Assembly: GCA_032629725.1 (NCBI GenBank)
Contig: JAFEVB010000004.1
Span: 620,001 to 684,000, forward strand
From: Gremmenia infestans
Taxonomy: Eukaryota > Ascomycota > Leotiomycetes > Helotiales > Hamatocanthoscyphaceae
Direction: 5' to 3'
Length of the DNA: 64,000 bases
Positions 45,066-56,887 of the stretch are shown piece by piece. The notes below the pieces were generated by a model. That model was not told where the DNA came from, ran no database searches, and saw only the letters and a list, made by a program, of their open reading frames with translations. Position numbers and translations under genes: made by a program. Each line of letters begins with the position of its first letter. Positions within the stretch are counted from its first letter, which is position 1.

Positions 45066-47076
45066 ATGGTTTCCTTCAAGAGTATTCTCGCAGTTCTTGC
45101 TGCATCAAGCTCCTGTCTCGCATCTCCATTAACCAACCCAGCTCGTAGAGATGGGGATTTCAAGAGCAGCGTTGTTGAGAGTCTTTCCGGACCTCCACTT
45201 GGATGGGCCAAAGACGAAAGTCTAAAGTTGAACAAGGAGGATATGAAGATTTCTTTGAGGATTCACCTAGTACAGCAAGACATGGATAAATTCCACGAGT
45301 TGGCCATAAATGTACGAGACCGCATTCTCCGACGCCTAAGATTTGGCATTTGAACGAACTTTTCTTTCCCATGTGTGCTTCGAATTGTATTGCAATATTC
45401 TGACTGGGTTCTAGATTGCTACACCCGGTCATGACCTATACGGAAGTCATTTATCCCAGCATGTGATTGATGCCATGATTGCGCCCAAGGATGAATCCAA
45501 AGATCTCGTCATGCAATGGCTCGAGAGCGAAGGAATGAGCGCTGAGGCAAGCTTGTCACCGCGATTGGACTCTGTCTTGATCCAGACCACTGTCGACAAG
45601 ATTGAAAAGCTGTTGAAGGCAGAATACAGTGCATTTAGTAAGATAAGATGAGCTGATAGCATTTTCCTCCTGATTCCTAACTATCAAACAGTTCACGCCG
45701 CGACTGGAGACGAAGTTCTCAGGACTCTTGAATACAGCCTCCCCGATGTCCTCAAGGGTCACGTGGACATGGTTCAGCCAACAACTTTTTTTGGTCTCCG
45801 AGCCCTGAAATCTACCATTAAGGCGGTGCGCCCCATAACTCAGGAGCACCCGGTCGAATTGAACAGCACTGGGCCCGTTTCAGCAGTGACAGGATGCAGT
45901 GGAGGCCAAATCACACCAACGTGCCTCGCTAACCTTTACAACTTTGCATCCTCCACATCCACTCAGACCACTGGCAAATTCGGAATTGCAGGATTTCTCA
46001 AACAGTACGCTATCAAGTCCGATCTCTCAACGTTCCTGGACAGCTATGCGGTATTCAATAACGAAGCTACGTCCTTTACTTGCACAGCAGTCAACGGCGG
46101 TTCCTGCACGTCTACATCTGCTGGAGATGAAGCAAATCTTGATGTCCAGTACGGACGAGCCATTGCGAAGAGTATTCCCATCACTTTCTACAGTGTAGGG
46201 GGAGTAGGAGAGTGGGTCGGCAGCGGAACCAACACCAACGAGCCATACCAGGAGTTCCTCACATATCTCCTTGGTCTCACGGACGCCAATCTCCCGAATA
46301 CGCTATCCATTTCCTACGGCGACGACGAAGCCACAGTCCCAGATTCATACGCCACCAATGCCTGCAACCTGTTCTCCCAGCTCGGCGCGCGTGGTGTTTC
46401 CATTCTCGTAGCAGCAGGTGACAGTGGAGTTGGAGGTACCTGTACCGTTGACGGAACTAAACAATTTACGACTTCCTTTCCCGCATCATGTCCCTTTGTA
46501 ACCACTGTCGGAGGTACCACAGGAACCAGTCCTGAGAGCGCCTGGACCGATGGTGGTGGCGGCTTCTCCAATCTGTTCGCTCGGCCTAGCTACCAGGCGT
46601 CAGCCGTGACCAGCTGGTTGTCAACCGACACCACCCACACAAGCTTCTCAAAGTACTTCAACTCATCCGGACGTGCCTATCCCGATGTGGCTGCTCAAGC
46701 TACAGACTTCGTCATTGTAGTTGATGGCGAAGAGGAGGCTGTCGATGGAACGAGTTGCGCAACACCAACGTTTTCAGGTGTTGTGCAGCTATTAAACAGT
46801 GCCAGAATTGCGAGTGGGAAGGCGGGTCTTGGGTTCTTGAACCCGTGGCTGTATGCAAATGCTACCAGTGCGTTGACAGATATCAGCTCGGGAAAGATTA
46901 CAGGGTGTAGTGGGGTCATCAGCAATGCTGGGTTTAGTGCTGTGACAGTAAGTTTTCTAGTCATGCACTTCCGGTCTGGATGATTTACTAACGTATCTTA
47001 GGGATGGGATCCTGCGACTGGGCTTGGGACTCCGAACTACGCTAAACTTCTTACTATCGCGAAAGCTACCACTTAA
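45066..47076 (+). CDS. Secreted sedolisin (S53), tripeptidyl-peptidase type
   Basis: Acid serine-carboxyl peptidase of 599 aa that would release tripeptides from protein N-termini outside the cell. Exons 45066-45311, 45415-45637, 45692-46947 and 47002-47076; introns 103, 54 and 54 bp. Signal peptide MVSFKSILAVLAASSSCLAS, then the activation prodomain (LGWAKDESLKLN, IATPGHDLYGSHLSQHV) to about residue 190. The catalytic Glu and Asp are in GDEANLDVQYG (about 302 and 306), the oxyanion Asp is in AAGDSGVGG, and the nucleophile Ser is in DGTSCATPTFSG (about 511). The calcium-site region DPATGLGTPNY is split by the last intron (GWDPATG starts exon 4). The gene appears intact. Confidence 0.95.
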
Positions 47077-47606
47077 AGCCCGTCTCCGTCGGAATTGGTG
47101 GATAAATAATTAGGTGCATCAATGTATAAAGCTTCTGGAACAGTTTGATAATCCTCTATGACCTCCTCACATTCCTTCTCCTTGGCATTCTAAAATCGAT
47201 AGACAATAACGTTGAGACGCAAAGTTGCATTGTGTTCCTAAGTTTGTCGACTACACGCTCATGGATTTGGCGGGTCGGGTCGCCACTCGACCAAATTCTT
47301 GAGCGACCTGAAATTCTATTATCCATTTGTCCCTTGCCCATATTATGTTTTAGCCCATCGATCCTGATTCGAGTGCAATGCAAGTCCGCTCCTGTTAGGT
47401 TGGCGTTGCAGAATTATTTGCTTCTCCAGCCTGGAATCTAGAAGCGAAGTCACGATTTCAAGGAGAGCAGCCCTGCAGGCTCCCGCCTCTAGGCTCCATA
47501 GGATAGGACATGCTGGTTGCAGAAAAGAAGCCCTCCAGGACTCCCAACCCCTTAATGAGTCCAGACATTCGAAATATCATCAAACATATCGGAATTGTAG
47601 GCACTC
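47077..47606. other. Intergenic between convergent genes
   Basis: 530 bp. Short frames only; nothing to annotate beyond the expected 3' UTRs. Confidence 0.5.
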
Positions 47607-48771
47607 TCAATCGAATCCGAAATCCCTTGCATAATCCATCTCGTCGTCTTCGCGCTCCCGTTTTATTGCCCGAAATAGCTGCGCGTCAATCGAACTTGAC
47701 CGTGTCCCGCTACCGCTTCTTTTACTTCCTTCGAAATCAAGGGTATTTAGGCTCTTCCTTGGCCTCTTTTTGGGTTGCCATTTGTCGTCATCGTCGTCAT
47801 ATTCGCGCTTGATTCGTCCTCGCGGTGTGCATTCCTATCCGAAAAGCCTCATTAGCCAGGATCATTGGGTGTCAAGGTTACACTTACCTCGAGCGTTTGC
47901 AGCCCATGTGCGGTGTAGTCAGCGTCTAAATCCTCTTGCTTCATAGACTCTGCCAATGCATGCGGCATCCGCAACGGTGAGGGCACTCTCCCTCTTTCCG
48001 AATTCCATGGAAGAGTTTGGGCGAATCGATGTCTCAGGTCATCTGTGGCATTCCTAGGTTAGGAATTCGAAATAATAATGAAGGTGAATCTGCTTACCTT
48101 CCGACCTGTACTTGAAGTGAACTACTCCCAGTGGCAAAGACTCCAATAGAGGGGCGCGCCAGAATGTTACCGGCTCAGACATCGGGCGGGCATGACCAAG
48201 TCTATATGTATCATTGTGAGTGAGCAATGTGGGGTTTGAATCGGTAAGGGAAAACGTACAAGATGACCTGAGGTGCTGCACGTCCCGTCAGTGCTTCTAA
48301 TGCGTGTTGAGCATAGAAATCTGGAATTGCTTCCAAGCTGACTCTTTCCCCCTCACCGCGCCGCTGTACTTCCACAGTTATCTGGCCTGTTCCGTTGGAC
48401 ATAGCTACACTAGAGAACATGAAAGGCCGGAACCGCCCGTCTCCTAAAGCAAGGTCGCCCATTTCTGTTCCTTCCACACGCAGTTTCCATTCGGTCACTT
48501 TGCCCCGCTTTGACTGTAGGCAACACTTGGATGCCACCTTGACCCCATCAACGAATATATCAAACCCGAGTGTAGGACAATCGTGAATGTGATCCGAGGT
48601 AATTGAGAGGGATATGCTGAACTCTTCATCTGCCGCAGCCGGGATGTACTTGGTGACATTATTCGAAGGCCTATTGAGTTTTGCGTAGATAGGGACTTCG
48701 TATTCCGTGATGGGGTGATTGCCGGTCTCAATTTTCACATGTATATCTTCAATGCCTTTGATGACCGCCAT
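47607..48771 (-). CDS. DUF7918-type fungal protein (copy A)
   Basis: Hypothetical protein of 332 aa from a family common in plant-associated and soil fungi; function unknown. Exons 48771-48260, 48201-48098, 48042-47888 and 47834-47607; introns 58, 55 and 53 bp. The N-terminal beta-rich domain has HVKIETGNHPITEYEVPI, VTKYIPAAADEEFSI and GFDIFVDGVKVASKCCLQ; the core ends in FKYRSEDDLRHRFAQTLPW. The C-terminus is charged and disordered: IKREYDDDDDKWQPKKRPRK contains an acidic run followed by a likely nuclear localisation signal. Related to the gene at 55606-56887 and the fragment at 57580. The third intron ends 13 bp further in than the first available AG; only that choice keeps the frame open. 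Confidence 0.85.
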
Positions 48772-49140
48772 GTTGGCGGAAAGGGGCGGGCGATCGTGCG
48801 CAGATTAAGGTCGCAGCTGGAGGTTAAAATTGCTGCCGCAAAACCTCTTGTTGATATCGCGTGTGAACTCGGGAAGGCGCGACTAGACCAAATTCACCAT
48901 CAATATGACAAACTTTTCGCAGGACGCAAGGAAACCATTCATGACTTGAGTATTCGGATCGCATTAAGATGTGTTTGCCTAAATATATGACATCGCTGTT
49001 AATCTGGTAAGATATACAGGTTTATCCATAGCTAGCCACCTCGTCAATCCCCCTTTCTTCCTCGCTTAACTGATGTTTACAAATACAGTAAAATCCAATG
49101 AAGCCCTATAATAAACCCCCGAATTTCAAGAAAATTGCCT
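48772..49140. other. Intergenic, promoter of DUF7918 copy A
   Basis: 369 bp upstream of the copy A start and downstream of the GH55 remnant. No gene seen. Confidence 0.5.
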
Positions 49141-51440
49141 CTAAGCCACCATATTGCCACCCCATCCTCCTGAATTGTTCAACTCGGCAGGATTAGTTTT
49201 TCCATCTAGAAATAAAACATCCGCGCTCTTTGTACCAGTGCCATACCAATACAATCGCCCAGGTGTCCCACTCACACGATTCATATTTACTTGACAGTTC
49301 CCACTGCACTGATTCAAGTAATTGCCAGTCCAAAGGCCATTAAAAAATGCCCAGGATGCGCTATTTTAAAGGTACAAATCATTGCCCCCGTTAATGTTGA
49401 CCGACACAGAAGTTCGACATCGCCCATCTCCACCACCGCACCAGCTAAAGTCAGGATCCCCGTAAGTATTTTTGGCCACCCACGGCGCAGGTGCCAGATG
49501 TTTAGCGCCGTAACCTTGCATATACGGTGACTCGGTCTGTAAAAGACCGGCAAATACATTGGATGCGGAGTTGAAGTTACAGTTGTAAAGCCAGTTGTGC
49601 TCAGATCCTGTGCCAACCAGCTATGTAGCCTTGGTGGCTTCACATAGCAAACTTCGACCGGTTGATATCGTGGTATATCCAGATCCATTGTCAAGTTAAG
49701 GTCAGCTGTCCAGATCCAGACTTTTTGCAAGTAGGCGGAGGAGCTGGATGTGAGGTGTACGGCAAGTAATGCTGCCATGCATGAGCTTGTATCCTGATCT
49801 GTGCAGACATTTCGAATAGTGGTCTCCGCAGTAACGCCGATGGTGATTGGTGTGTTCCATATTCCAACGTCGCCCGGGGATGCGCCAGCTATGTTGACTT
49901 GTAGAATAATAGCCCCCGGGAGTGGCTCTGCGACACTAAATCGCATATCCGAGATATGTGCTACCCCGACATCACCGGAATTAGCGACTTTCACTACTGG
50001 CTATGGGCTAGCAACATTTTTGAACATAGAGCCAGCACCTGAAAGAGTGGTTATTAGTCTTGGTCTTGAATATATTGTTAAAACCGATATACACACCTGA
50101 AATGACAGCCCACGCTTCACCCACAAGCCGAGACCCTGCTGGCACGAAGAGAGTACTTTTGACGACATAGACTCCGTATGGAAAGTAGCTATCATGTAAC
50201 TGTTAATGTCAAACTATATTTCAGAGAACATTTGAACGTACGCTATCTTGCAATTTGCTGCAGCCTGAGCCAAAATAGCATTCAGAGATGCAAAGTCGTC
50301 AGTTGCACCATCTCCTTTAACCCGATATCCACTTACGGACTTTACATTGACAAATTGATCGAGAGCATATCCTGCATATGTGGGAGCATCCGCTGTGAAG
50401 AAGTTGCCACCTGAGTCCACTAAAGAGGAGGATCTAGTGGTAGTGTATGAAGTCCCAGATTGAAAGCTTCCCGGAACCGCATTCCCCCACACCCACGTGT
50501 CGACAAAAGTAGTCGCTGCAAGTTTTGTTTGTCCCGCAGAGTTTACTGCGATTGGAATAGAGTTGTCATGCTTAAGGTTTTGAATCGTAGTTTGGTTGTT
50601 ACGGTTTCCGGACGTGCTTGAATCCGTAAAATGAATTGTTGTGCCGGAATTAGTTGACTGGAATCTAGAAAAACTAGATTACCAGCTAGTTTATCAGCCT
50701 CTCCAACTGTTGAATTGACTCCTAGTCCACAGGTATCGAAAGTGACATTCTGTAGTAAGGAGGTGTAGCCTCCTGTTGCACCGAAGCAGTCCTACAATTC
50801 TTGAAATATATGTGTTTGAAATTGACCTGCTGGTTGGAGTTTGAATCCCGATTGTACCGCCAGTGATCTGGACGTCAGTTACGGCGATGGTACTACCATA
50901 TGACAAATTAATGCCGATGTGGCCTGCCGAGTTGGACGGGATGTTTATTTTGACAATCCCTAAAACGCATCCTTGGGCTAAACCCCATTGAAGGGCCACA
51001 ATCAGTATGATCCATTTGTGCCATCCAATAAGATGAGGGGCTGATTTTTACGGGACCTGAACATGAGCCAGCTGTAGATTTGTCGTCACCAGTAAAGTTC
51101 TTAGGTGCGTCAGGAGTATCTGAAGGGACAACAGAGTCATTTGATCCTCCAGGTGGCTCGGCGGGGAAGATTCTGCCCGACGCTCAGTTTGTACTCATAA
51201 GATGATGTTGGGTTTTGAGTCCCAAACTTATGGTTGAGGCTTCCCTGTTACCTCAGGAGGAGTAAAAGCATACGCCGAAGGAGGTGCAGGGGATGGAATT
51301 TCGTCACGGATGTTGATGAGCGCTCTAGTTGCAGCTGCAACTAGTGCTGCAATGGAAATGGTTGAACGCCTCTCGAATGAAGGAAGATTCACAACGATAA
51401 CAAGAAAGGGATATTTGATGACAAGTAAACGAATATACAT
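49141..51440 (-). pseudogene. Decayed GH55 exo/endo-1,3-beta-glucanase (pectate-lyase-like fold)
   Basis: Large broken gene. Recognisable pieces, in order on the minus strand: a possible N-terminus (51440, MYIRLLVIKYPFLVIVV), SYWMAQMDHTD, then HIGINLSYGSTIAVTDVQI, KGDGATDDFASLNAILAQAA (which matches the second GDGxTDD repeat of GH55), VYVVKSTLFVPAGSRLVGEA, VKVANSGDVGVAHISDMRF, VWIWTADLN, then SEHNWLYNCNFNSASNVFAG and LLQTESPYMQGYGAKHLAPA, ending GGWGGNMVA at 49141. Damage: TAG at 50001-50003 where relatives have Gln (CAG to TAG), TAG at 49621-49623 where Trp is expected (TGG to TAG), a one-base frameshift near 49690, and loss of the N-terminal YGAKGDG repeat. Both stops are transitions of the kind RIP makes. 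The gene cannot produce a full enzyme. Confidence 0.82.
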
Positions 51441-53483
51441 AGTATTGCCCAATACTTATTCTTTTAAGTATTCGGTATAAGACATACTCTTACCCTAATT
51501 CTTCAGGGTCCTTGTACTAGCCTTGGCAAATTATGTGGATTATGTGAGCCTCGCTGCCAGGTGACAGTAGTCGTTAAGGATGAGTAGCACTTTACTTACT
51601 TGACTGTACGGTACACGATGTCAATATAATGACGCTTCCGTATGTGATAAGCTTTGGAAATAAATAAATTCGGAACTCCGAGTCTATACTGTACACGATA
51701 TGATGATGAACGAAGAGGCTCAGAAATACGTAAAATCCACCATTCCTCGTAAACCTCATCACCAAGCTTACATCAGTTTGTTGACACCTGATGGTTCTTT
51801 GAATTCGCATTTCCGGAACCTGAGAATTATAGGAAGGTGTGCTATGTTCATTACCGGCGTCAGGCGTAGACTAACAGTGCATTCTCGTGTCACGTAACCT
51901 CATTACCGCAAATATAATCAAGGACATCGTAATTGATTCAAAATTCGTTCTCGCTATTTACTATGCTTATTATGTTATGGTTCGTGTATTTTAGTTTTAT
52001 GGTACGATGGACTCTGTACTTAGTGAAGTTAAAAGTACTATACTATATCTCTTAAAATATTTATAGTGGGGTGAAACTTGAAAGGGGGGGGACTTGAAAC
52101 GAAGAATAAGATATAAGCACGTATTACGCCTTGGTGAAACAAGGATATCTAGCCGTGTATCATAGACATAGGTACCATTCTTTTTTCTTCCTTTCGATGC
52201 TCGGCCCGATAATTCCCGTCGACGTCTGATCTAAGGGTATGGTTCTTGCATTAAACTATCGACGCTTTCATTCAGTAAGCAGATCAGCGCCGGGCAAGAG
52301 AATTATAGGTAAGCTAGCACCCACGTGTATCGATTGTGGAATATGCATCACATGTAATATCAGAAACTTCTACATTTATAGGGCAAACAGAGAAGGAGAA
52401 AGTTCGAGGGCAGAAGGAGCGGCAGATCTACACTACTAAAAAATGAAGCATATTTAGATAGAGCCTGGGGTAAGGATAAAGCCGCGGTAGCTCCCGGGTG
52501 GATCGGAAACCTTTTTCTATTTAGAAAATCTGAAGTGTGAAAAGACGCTAATACGCTACAGGGCAACATCTCCCACAAAGCTTCTGTTTCATAGTCAGTT
52601 TACTGATTGAAATCTATACCGCCGAAGCTTACTGTACATTAGATGTATTAAATCTCGATCACCGAAAATCAGTAGCACTCCAGCGTCTTAACAACTACAA
52701 GTGGACCCTATAAAAAGGGCTGCTTGTCTTCATACCTGCGCATAAAGAGGCATTTATTGCGCCCTTCACAGCATATTTCACAACCTCCATGGCAGCTGTT
52801 CCTCAACCGCCAGAAACAACCGTTCAGCTTCCAGTACCCGCGGTGCCTGCTTATTTTTACATGGATCAAACAAGGCAATCTTCAACGCTTCAATGGCATA
52901 TCTGCAGCCCTCTAACTCCGCTTACTCAGCATTGGAACTGGAGGCGGTGTGATGTCAACCATTGCATTTCACTGGTCCCAGTAGTATGTCTTTGGTATAA
53001 CTTCTTCGTTTTATAAAGACTTTTAAAAGTATTATTTCAGCAAATACTTTTGAAACTAATAGGTTCGCCTAGCTAGAAGGTGGAATTTTTCTTGGGCTTG
53101 TATTTTGACTGCTGTGTATATTTCTTTTCTTATGCCCGGGTAGGTGTAAATCTGATCTCTACCATTGCATAATGCAATTTGCATTATAGGAGATGACAAT
53201 CAACTTATAAGTTCTATCCGCACCGGGGGAAGCCGTAAGTCTCTCCAGCATAGTAGCAAGGCGAAATCAATTATGGGAAGGAGCAAACTGATTTTATTGA
53301 TGTAATGGACCGCAACTCAATATGCTTGTTCAAAGCACTATGAGAGACGATCCACAAAAAGAGCCGTAAATTCTATGTGGAATGAAAAGCTGTAGTATTT
53401 CATACTATAATATCCGTCTCCGGGGCTCCGTCTGTTAATTAAATTGTTATTCCTAGACTCCGAAGCCCCTTCAAATGCCAAAT
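51441..53483. other. AT-rich intergenic region
   Basis: About 2 kb with no credible gene. Sections 51900-52200 and 53000-53480 are notably AT-rich by eye, with a run of eight G at 52084-52091. Probably decayed sequence. Confidence 0.5.
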
Positions 53484-53966
53484 TTAACGACTAACCCAGA
53501 TGCTGTGGCCAAGAATCTCAAGCTCGGCATGCCGGTCTTTTTTTTGATCCTGTATGTCGCGATGATGAATCCGGCTCGGAACTTTTGGTTGGTCTTTCTC
53601 CCTCGACTCTTCTTCTGATCTCGTAGGGTAACTCAAGTAGAGGTGGGCACCGGCGCAGAAAGTCAGAAAGAAGGCGAAACAATATTTAACTTTGGTCAAG
53701 TCCATCTTAAGCGCAGACGGCTCAAGATCTTCGAAAGAGTCCTCCTTTGATTGAAGGAGTTCTTCGTCATACTTTGACTCAGGATGAGAAAGCTGATGAA
53801 TTTGACGTGATAGAATCTTGACGTGCGCTCGAACCTGGGGAGACCGTCGAAGTCGATGCGTCTGAAATTTTTGGTCTTTCAGAAAAAGGCGTTCTGCGCA
53901 AAGACTAGTCGGATGCAAGTTTAGATACTGCTGGATGAGTTTTGGGACTCGTTGCTGCGAGAACAA
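53484..53966 (-). CDS. Unrecognised open frame, possibly a gene fragment
   Basis: I do not recognise this protein. The frame is open for 160 codons but its first codon is TTG; the first ATG in frame is at 53705 and would give a 73-aa product starting MDLTKVKYCFAFFLTFC with one likely membrane segment. Upstream in the same frame is a charged, helix-like stretch (HVKILSRQIHQLSHPESK, SKEDSFEDLEPSALK) that looks coding. An acceptor-like TTCTCGCAG just before the frame suggests a missing 5' exon. It could be a small genuine gene or a remnant in an AT-rich region. Confidence 0.3.
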   Translation of the reverse strand: MFSQQRVPKLIQQYLNLHPTSLCAERLFLKDQKFQTHRLRRSPQVRAHVKILSRQIHQLSHPESKYDEELLQSKEDSFEDLEPSALKMDLTKVKYCFAFFLTFCAGAHLYLSYPTRSEEESREKDQPKVPSRIHHRDIQDQKKDRHAELEILGHSIWVSR

Positions 53967-55605
53967 GCGGATATTAAGAGCTCACCTGAGCGGTTGGAGC
54001 CACATCGGCCGAAGTATACTGATAGCTGAAGAAATTGTTCTGGATAACTGCACGAAGTATAGAAAAAGGTGCTTATATGTCTCGATGTCTAGTGTACATG
54101 ATATTTGAACATCAGTCCTGATCATGAAGAGGAAAAAGAAAATTGTGGTCAAAATGGTCATAAAATCGGAGTTAGCCGCGATCTATACATTTAGGGCCCA
54201 CTTGCCAGGTAGAGGGTACTTGATGTGTTTTTTTACTTGATAAACTTGCAATCTTCTAGCTTCCGTCTAGTCTCATGAACCGGAACTTCACACTTAAATA
54301 GAAAGAAGATAGAATATAGTTAGCATTTTTTTCACCGTCTTTTTTGACCCCGCGTAACCCGGTAAGGTGGGCCAAATGTGTCGCGTATCAGCTGTTATAT
54401 ACTCCGTACTTGAGCTCTGCCTACTATAACTTCTTAATAATAACTCAATGTAGGTTCCGAAGAATTATCTGACATCACAGGAGCAAGCAAAATCGGCGGC
54501 GTAAAACAATTCAATTCGAAAGAAGTAAGCCTATAGAAATGATTACGCCCTGTCCTCGGATATCTTGAACCCCTTAATACTCGCTTGAAATGCTTGTTTG
54601 GGTCTAGTTTCCTCCGTCACATCGGCCTCGTATCACTTCAAGCAACTTGGATTTGCAACTGAAAGATGAGACCTCAACAGCTACTATTCTGCGATGTCTA
54701 GGAGGGTGGCTTTATTACCTTCGGTCTCTCAGCTACTGAACTTTCGGCGGGCTCGAATCATCGTTCCTATAGTATATACTCCCTCTATTCGCAGACCTCT
54801 TATCGAACCTCAGCCTCGTTCCCCACAACACGGATCTACGACATTAACGACCTACTAGGCAGCAACGCTTTTCGTGCATCACATTGATGTGCGAATTAAG
54901 TCTCTAGTAATTACAGGTGTGTGCTGTAATAATCGTGTCCCTCTATACTATAGAGAGTGATAGTATTCTTCCCACTTGGACCACCACTCTCCTATAGAGC
55001 AAAGGGACACGATTATTGCTAAAAACCCAAAGTCCGCATACCAGGTAGGCCAGGTTTTAGGTCACGCGTCAGATGAGCAAGTAGATGTCATTTATTGATC
55101 ACGTGGCTTGTCCACCTATTTTAGTGTTAGCTTAGTCAGCGTTTCCCTCAAAGGAAACGTGATTATCAATTCTAGAAGATTATGCGGGTTTAGTCACACA
55201 GTCATGTGACTAGATCTCGGGCGTTTCGTATCATGTCTGTACATACTGAACTTTATCTGGGCTCGACCCACCTCAGCCTTGCCAATGTGAACATCACAAC
55301 TCTCCCAATTCCTACTTTACCACTACAGACACTGTCCATTTCAGGCGTTACCATTTGCTCCCGTTTAAAAGAGAAGAAACCACAATCTGCCATGACATAC
55401 CGCTCGTGTCGTGTTGAATGAGCTGCTTAACCTACGATTGAGGTGCGACACGCAAGGCTACGAGAGCTTCTGTGAGACATTGTCCTTGACAGATATATTT
55501 AATTCCCACTTTTTTTTAAAAAGGCTTACCTATGCTAACGGGTGTATCTATGTAGATCGAGTAGTAGGTGCTAAGCATTTCTGCGACTCCCAGTGCCGAA
55601 CGACA
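53967..55605. other. Intergenic, AT-rich, with inverted repeat
   Basis: 1.6 kb lacking a credible gene. It contains an imperfect inverted repeat (54928-55017) and a TACTCCGTA copy at 54400-54408. The segment close to 55606 should carry the promoter of DUF7918 copy B. Confidence 0.5.
54928..55017. repeat. Imperfect inverted repeat, hairpin or mini-MITE
   Basis: Left arm 54928-54959 begins AATAATCGTGTCCCT; right arm 54985-55017 is close to its reverse complement and ends AGGGACACGATTATT. The outer 15 bp of the arms match perfectly and the inner parts (CTATAGAG/CTCTATAG) match with a few differences. The 25-bp centre is unpaired. The size is very small for a transposable element, and I cannot define a clear target-site duplication. 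Confidence 0.75.
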
Positions 55606-56887
55606 ATGGCTTTACTAGGTGGCCTTCCGGGAATCAAGGCGGAGGTTCGAATCAACGGGGAGCCTCTGGTAGAATACGACGATGATGAAGAGTACAAACC
55701 ACAAGACGAAGACATTCCCGAGGATCGCAGAGCCAAGACTGTCTCGAAATACATCGAATCGCAAACGGATCGGGAATTCACGATCAACCTTACACTCCAG
55801 AGACCATATGAATATGACTGCGATGGCCTTGAGTTTCACACATATATCGATGGTATTCGAGCGCAAGCCGTTCTTCTTCGGCGCTTGGAATATAAACCCC
55901 ACAAAGGCTTACAGCATGCTGTGATAGGATTCAGTTCTACCAATGCTGTTACGCTAATTAAAACCACAAGACCCTTCAAATTCTCGAAGCTCGAAACCAG
56001 TAGGTCTACCGCAGCCTTCTCCCTAATTCATGGGTTCATATCTCATACGTTTGGCAGCCTCCGATGATTCCAAGTTAGCTCAGCTGAAAGAAGATTCGGA
56101 AAGGGTACGAGGCATTGGCGAAATATTAGTGAAGGTTTATCGCAAGTCCAAGGTTACTAAGCAAGCCAGAACAGTTGGTCACCAGAGCCTTTTCGGTGCT
56201 CGTGCTAATACACCAGTCCACGAAAAGGCTCTCAAGGGTGAGGCAAAATCGCACAGCATAGCGTAAGTAAACGGTGATTATGGCCACATGAGTCGATGTA
56301 GCATTACCTGACTGACATGATCTGAAGGTGCGGGGAGAGAGAAATCTTCAATACAAGAAAGTCCTGGTTGTACAGGGCCGACTACCTGGACGGCAAGAAA
56401 TTTCCGCTCGCGGTATTTCGTTTCCGCTACAGGTCGAAAGGTATAGCTGTTTTCTTGCTTGATTATCCCATCCTTTTGGAAACATTTGAACCAAGCATGT
56501 AGGGACTACAGTACTCGGGTATCCCTTGAACCGTTCTATGCACCCTCTCCATACCGATCTTACTAATATTTTCTAACAGAGGCACTCAAACAACTTCTCA
56601 TTATCGAACGCACTCCTGAGCCTGAAAGTCTCTCTCCAGAACCCTCCTACATGCAGGCACTCGATCCAGAGCAACAAAGAGAGGCCGCAACCTACATGAA
56701 GCAATTGAAGAATAGCCAACAAAACTCTGGAGTTGCGATAAAGCGCGAGCGAGGCAGCACTAGAAATGACATTGTTGGGCCCATTAAGAGAGCTAGGAAG
56801 TCGGGATCGAGGATCATGATTGACCTCACTAATGACTCTGACGACGACGAAGTACAGGCTCGGAACGCTGAGATGGGTGTCCTTTGA
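55606..56887 (+). CDS. DUF7918-type fungal protein (copy B) with SUMO-interacting-like tail
   Basis: Hypothetical protein of 339 aa, function unknown. Exons 55606-55999, 56058-56262, 56328-56440 and 56580-56887; introns 58, 65 and 139 bp. The start MALLGGLPGIKAEVRINGEP is typical of the family, followed by YDDDEEYKPQDEDI, SKYIESQTDREFTINLTL, GLEFHTYIDGIRAQAVLL, FKFSKLETTSDDSKL, EKALKGEAKSHS and FRFRYRSKEALKQLLIIERT. The C-terminus has basic clusters (AIKRERG, PIKRARKSG), then RIMIDLTNDSDDDEV, which fits a SUMO-interacting motif: a hydrophobic I-x-I-D-L-T core followed by acids. This suggests a nuclear, chromatin-linked role (inference). The + strand frame upstream of 55606 is open but has leader-like composition. 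Confidence 0.87.
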
